Of a stretch of DNA of 5,349 bases, positions 4,359 to 5,349 are shown piece by piece. Positions within the stretch are counted from its first letter, which is position 1, and every line of letters begins with the position of its first letter. Source of the stretch: Clostridia bacterium (lineage in GTDB: Bacteria > Bacillota > Clostridia > DUPQ01); the NCBI GenBank assembly GCA_030592085.1, contig JAUUZV010000169.1, forward strand, positions 1 through 5,349, in the 5' to 3' direction. The notes under the pieces were generated by a model that worked only from the letters and a program-made list of their open reading frames with translations, made no database searches and was not told the DNA's origin. Position numbers and translations under genes: made by a program.

Positions 4359-5349
4359 ATGAAATTACTTGCAAATAACTTTACTGTTGTACAAGATACA
4401 ACAAATGAATCACTGTTCTCATTTAGTCCTGGAATATGTATGGGAAAGAATAATAGAATAATTATTACTTCTGGAGCTGCTGGAAATAATGAATTAATGG
4501 AATCATATGAAGTTAAAGGTGAAAGATATGGAGGTTATTCACAGGGTCGTGTATATCTTTCAGATGATGAAGGAGAAACTTTTAGAAAAGTACATGAATT
4601 TCCTTTTATGCATATGAGACCTTTTACTACTGGAGATAGAATCTATATTTTAGGGCAATGTAATGACTTAATGATTATATACTCTGATGATAATGGAGAA
4701 ACATGGTCTAACCCTTATACATTAACTAGTAATCAAGATTGGCATCAAGCTCCTTGTAATGTTTTGTATAATGGTATAAACATTTATTTAGTAATGGAAA
4801 GACGAGTTACGGATGATGTTAATGGATGGTCTGTTAATAATATTGCTCCTATTCTTATGAGGGGTAATATAAATGAAGATTTGACTAAAAGAAACAATTG
4901 GACATTTGCATCTGAATTACCTTTTTTCGAGGTAGTAGATCAACAAAAACTTGATTACTTTGGTATTCCATTTTATTTTTCTCCTGATAAAACGTATGTG
5001 GAGGTTGCTCCCAAAAGATGTAATTCTAATATTGGGTGGCTTGAAAGTAATGTAGTTAAAATTTATGATAAAAAACACTACTTATATGATGAAAATAGTT
5101 TTTATTTACTAACACGTGCACATACAGGATTAACAAATTATGGTTGTTTATTAAAAGTGAATGAAAATGATGATGGTACAATGACTACAAGTACAGTAAT
5201 GGTTCCTTCAGGGAAACAATTATTATATGTACCAATACCAGGTGGGCAAATGAAATTTCACATAGTTTATGATGAGAAAACTTCACTTTATTGGTTACTT
5301 TCTACTCAAGCAAGAGACAGTTTTACTAAAGTAGAATTATTACCAGATG
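4359..5349 (+). CDS. Asp-box (BNR) beta-propeller, sialidase-like protein, 3'-partial
   Basis: The frame is open from the ATG at 4359 to the right edge: 330 codons plus one base with no stop, so the C-terminus is missing. The start follows a good GAGGAG site (4346-4351) by 7 nt. Two textbook Asp boxes, S-x-D-x-G-x-T-F/W, are present: SDDEGETF (68-75) and SDDNGETW (109-116). Each sits on a strand-turn-strand typical of sialidase-type propeller blades. Later blocks (DWHQAPCNVLYNGINIYLVMERR near 127-149; VPIPGGQMKFHIVYDE near 291-306; SLYWLLSTQARDSF near 309-322) look like further blades of such proteins, probably carbohydrate-active or sugar-binding. I cannot identify a catalytic Tyr/Glu pair or the full Arg triad of a true sialidase, so enzymatic activity is not claimed. 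The N-terminus MKLLANNFTVVQDTTNE has no signal peptide or lipobox, which suggests a cytoplasmic protein. Its neighbours are unrelated, so they give no hint of the substrate. Base composition matches the rest of the window. Confidence 0.8.
   Translation, partial: MKLLANNFTVVQDTTNESLFSFSPGICMGKNNRIIITSGAAGNNELMESYEVKGERYGGYSQGRVYLSDDEGETFRKVHEFPFMHMRPFTTGDRIYILGQCNDLMIIYSDDNGETWSNPYTLTSNQDWHQAPCNVLYNGINIYLVMERRVTDDVNGWSVNNIAPILMRGNINEDLTKRNNWTFASELPFFEVVDQQKLDYFGIPFYFSPDKTYVEVAPKRCNSNIGWLESNVVKIYDKKHYLYDENSFYLLTRAHTGLTNYGCLLKVNENDDGTMTTSTVMVPSGKQLLYVPIPGGQMKFHIVYDEKTSLYWLLSTQARDSFTKVELLPD

Noticed and set aside
1..5349. CRISPR array, insertion sequence, toxin-antitoxin or phage-defence system
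   Set aside because: No regularly spaced repeats, transposase or defence-type domains are visible; every large open frame is accounted for by the genes listed.

Overview
This is an AT-rich window, by eye about 30% G+C, with the standard genetic code, purine-rich Shine-Dalgarno sites, TATAAT-type promoters and a genome-encoded tRNA CCA end. Together with the protein types this points to a low-GC Firmicute, most likely a clostridial (Lachnospirales-like) chromosome. The taxon is inferred from style and protein similarity; no database was consulted.

Layout from left to right. (1) The 3' part of an unrecognised gene, open to the left edge, is followed after 28 bp by lgt, the prolipoprotein diacylglyceryl transferase; the two probably share a transcript that ends at a strong hairpin terminator at 1682-1713. 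(2) That terminator's U-tract touches the 3' end of a tRNA-Pro(GGG) on the minus strand, so the hairpin can stop both. The tRNA has its own extended -10 promoter, and a second promoter faces the other way. (3) A plus-strand pair follows: an SSB-like protein with two OB folds and no acidic C-terminal tip, overlapping by 29 bp the start of pgi (glucose-6-phosphate isomerase), whose ribosome binding site lies inside the SSB-like gene. (4) pgi runs tail-to-tail into a minus-strand membrane protein of the small multi-drug export family (COG2426-like), with the last 24 bp of each gene shared. (5) A 99-bp divergent intergenic region carries a promoter on each strand and an AT-rich inverted repeat. 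It leads into a gene for an Asp-box (BNR) beta-propeller, sialidase-like protein with no signal peptide, which runs off the right edge.

Most of this is chromosomal housekeeping content in a compact arrangement: envelope lipoprotein maturation, translation, DNA binding, glycolysis and a small membrane protein. I see no mobile element, CRISPR array, toxin-antitoxin pair or defence system. The most interesting items are the tipless tandem-OB SSB-like protein translationally linked to pgi, the unrecognised protein before lgt, and the apparently cytoplasmic Asp-box propeller.
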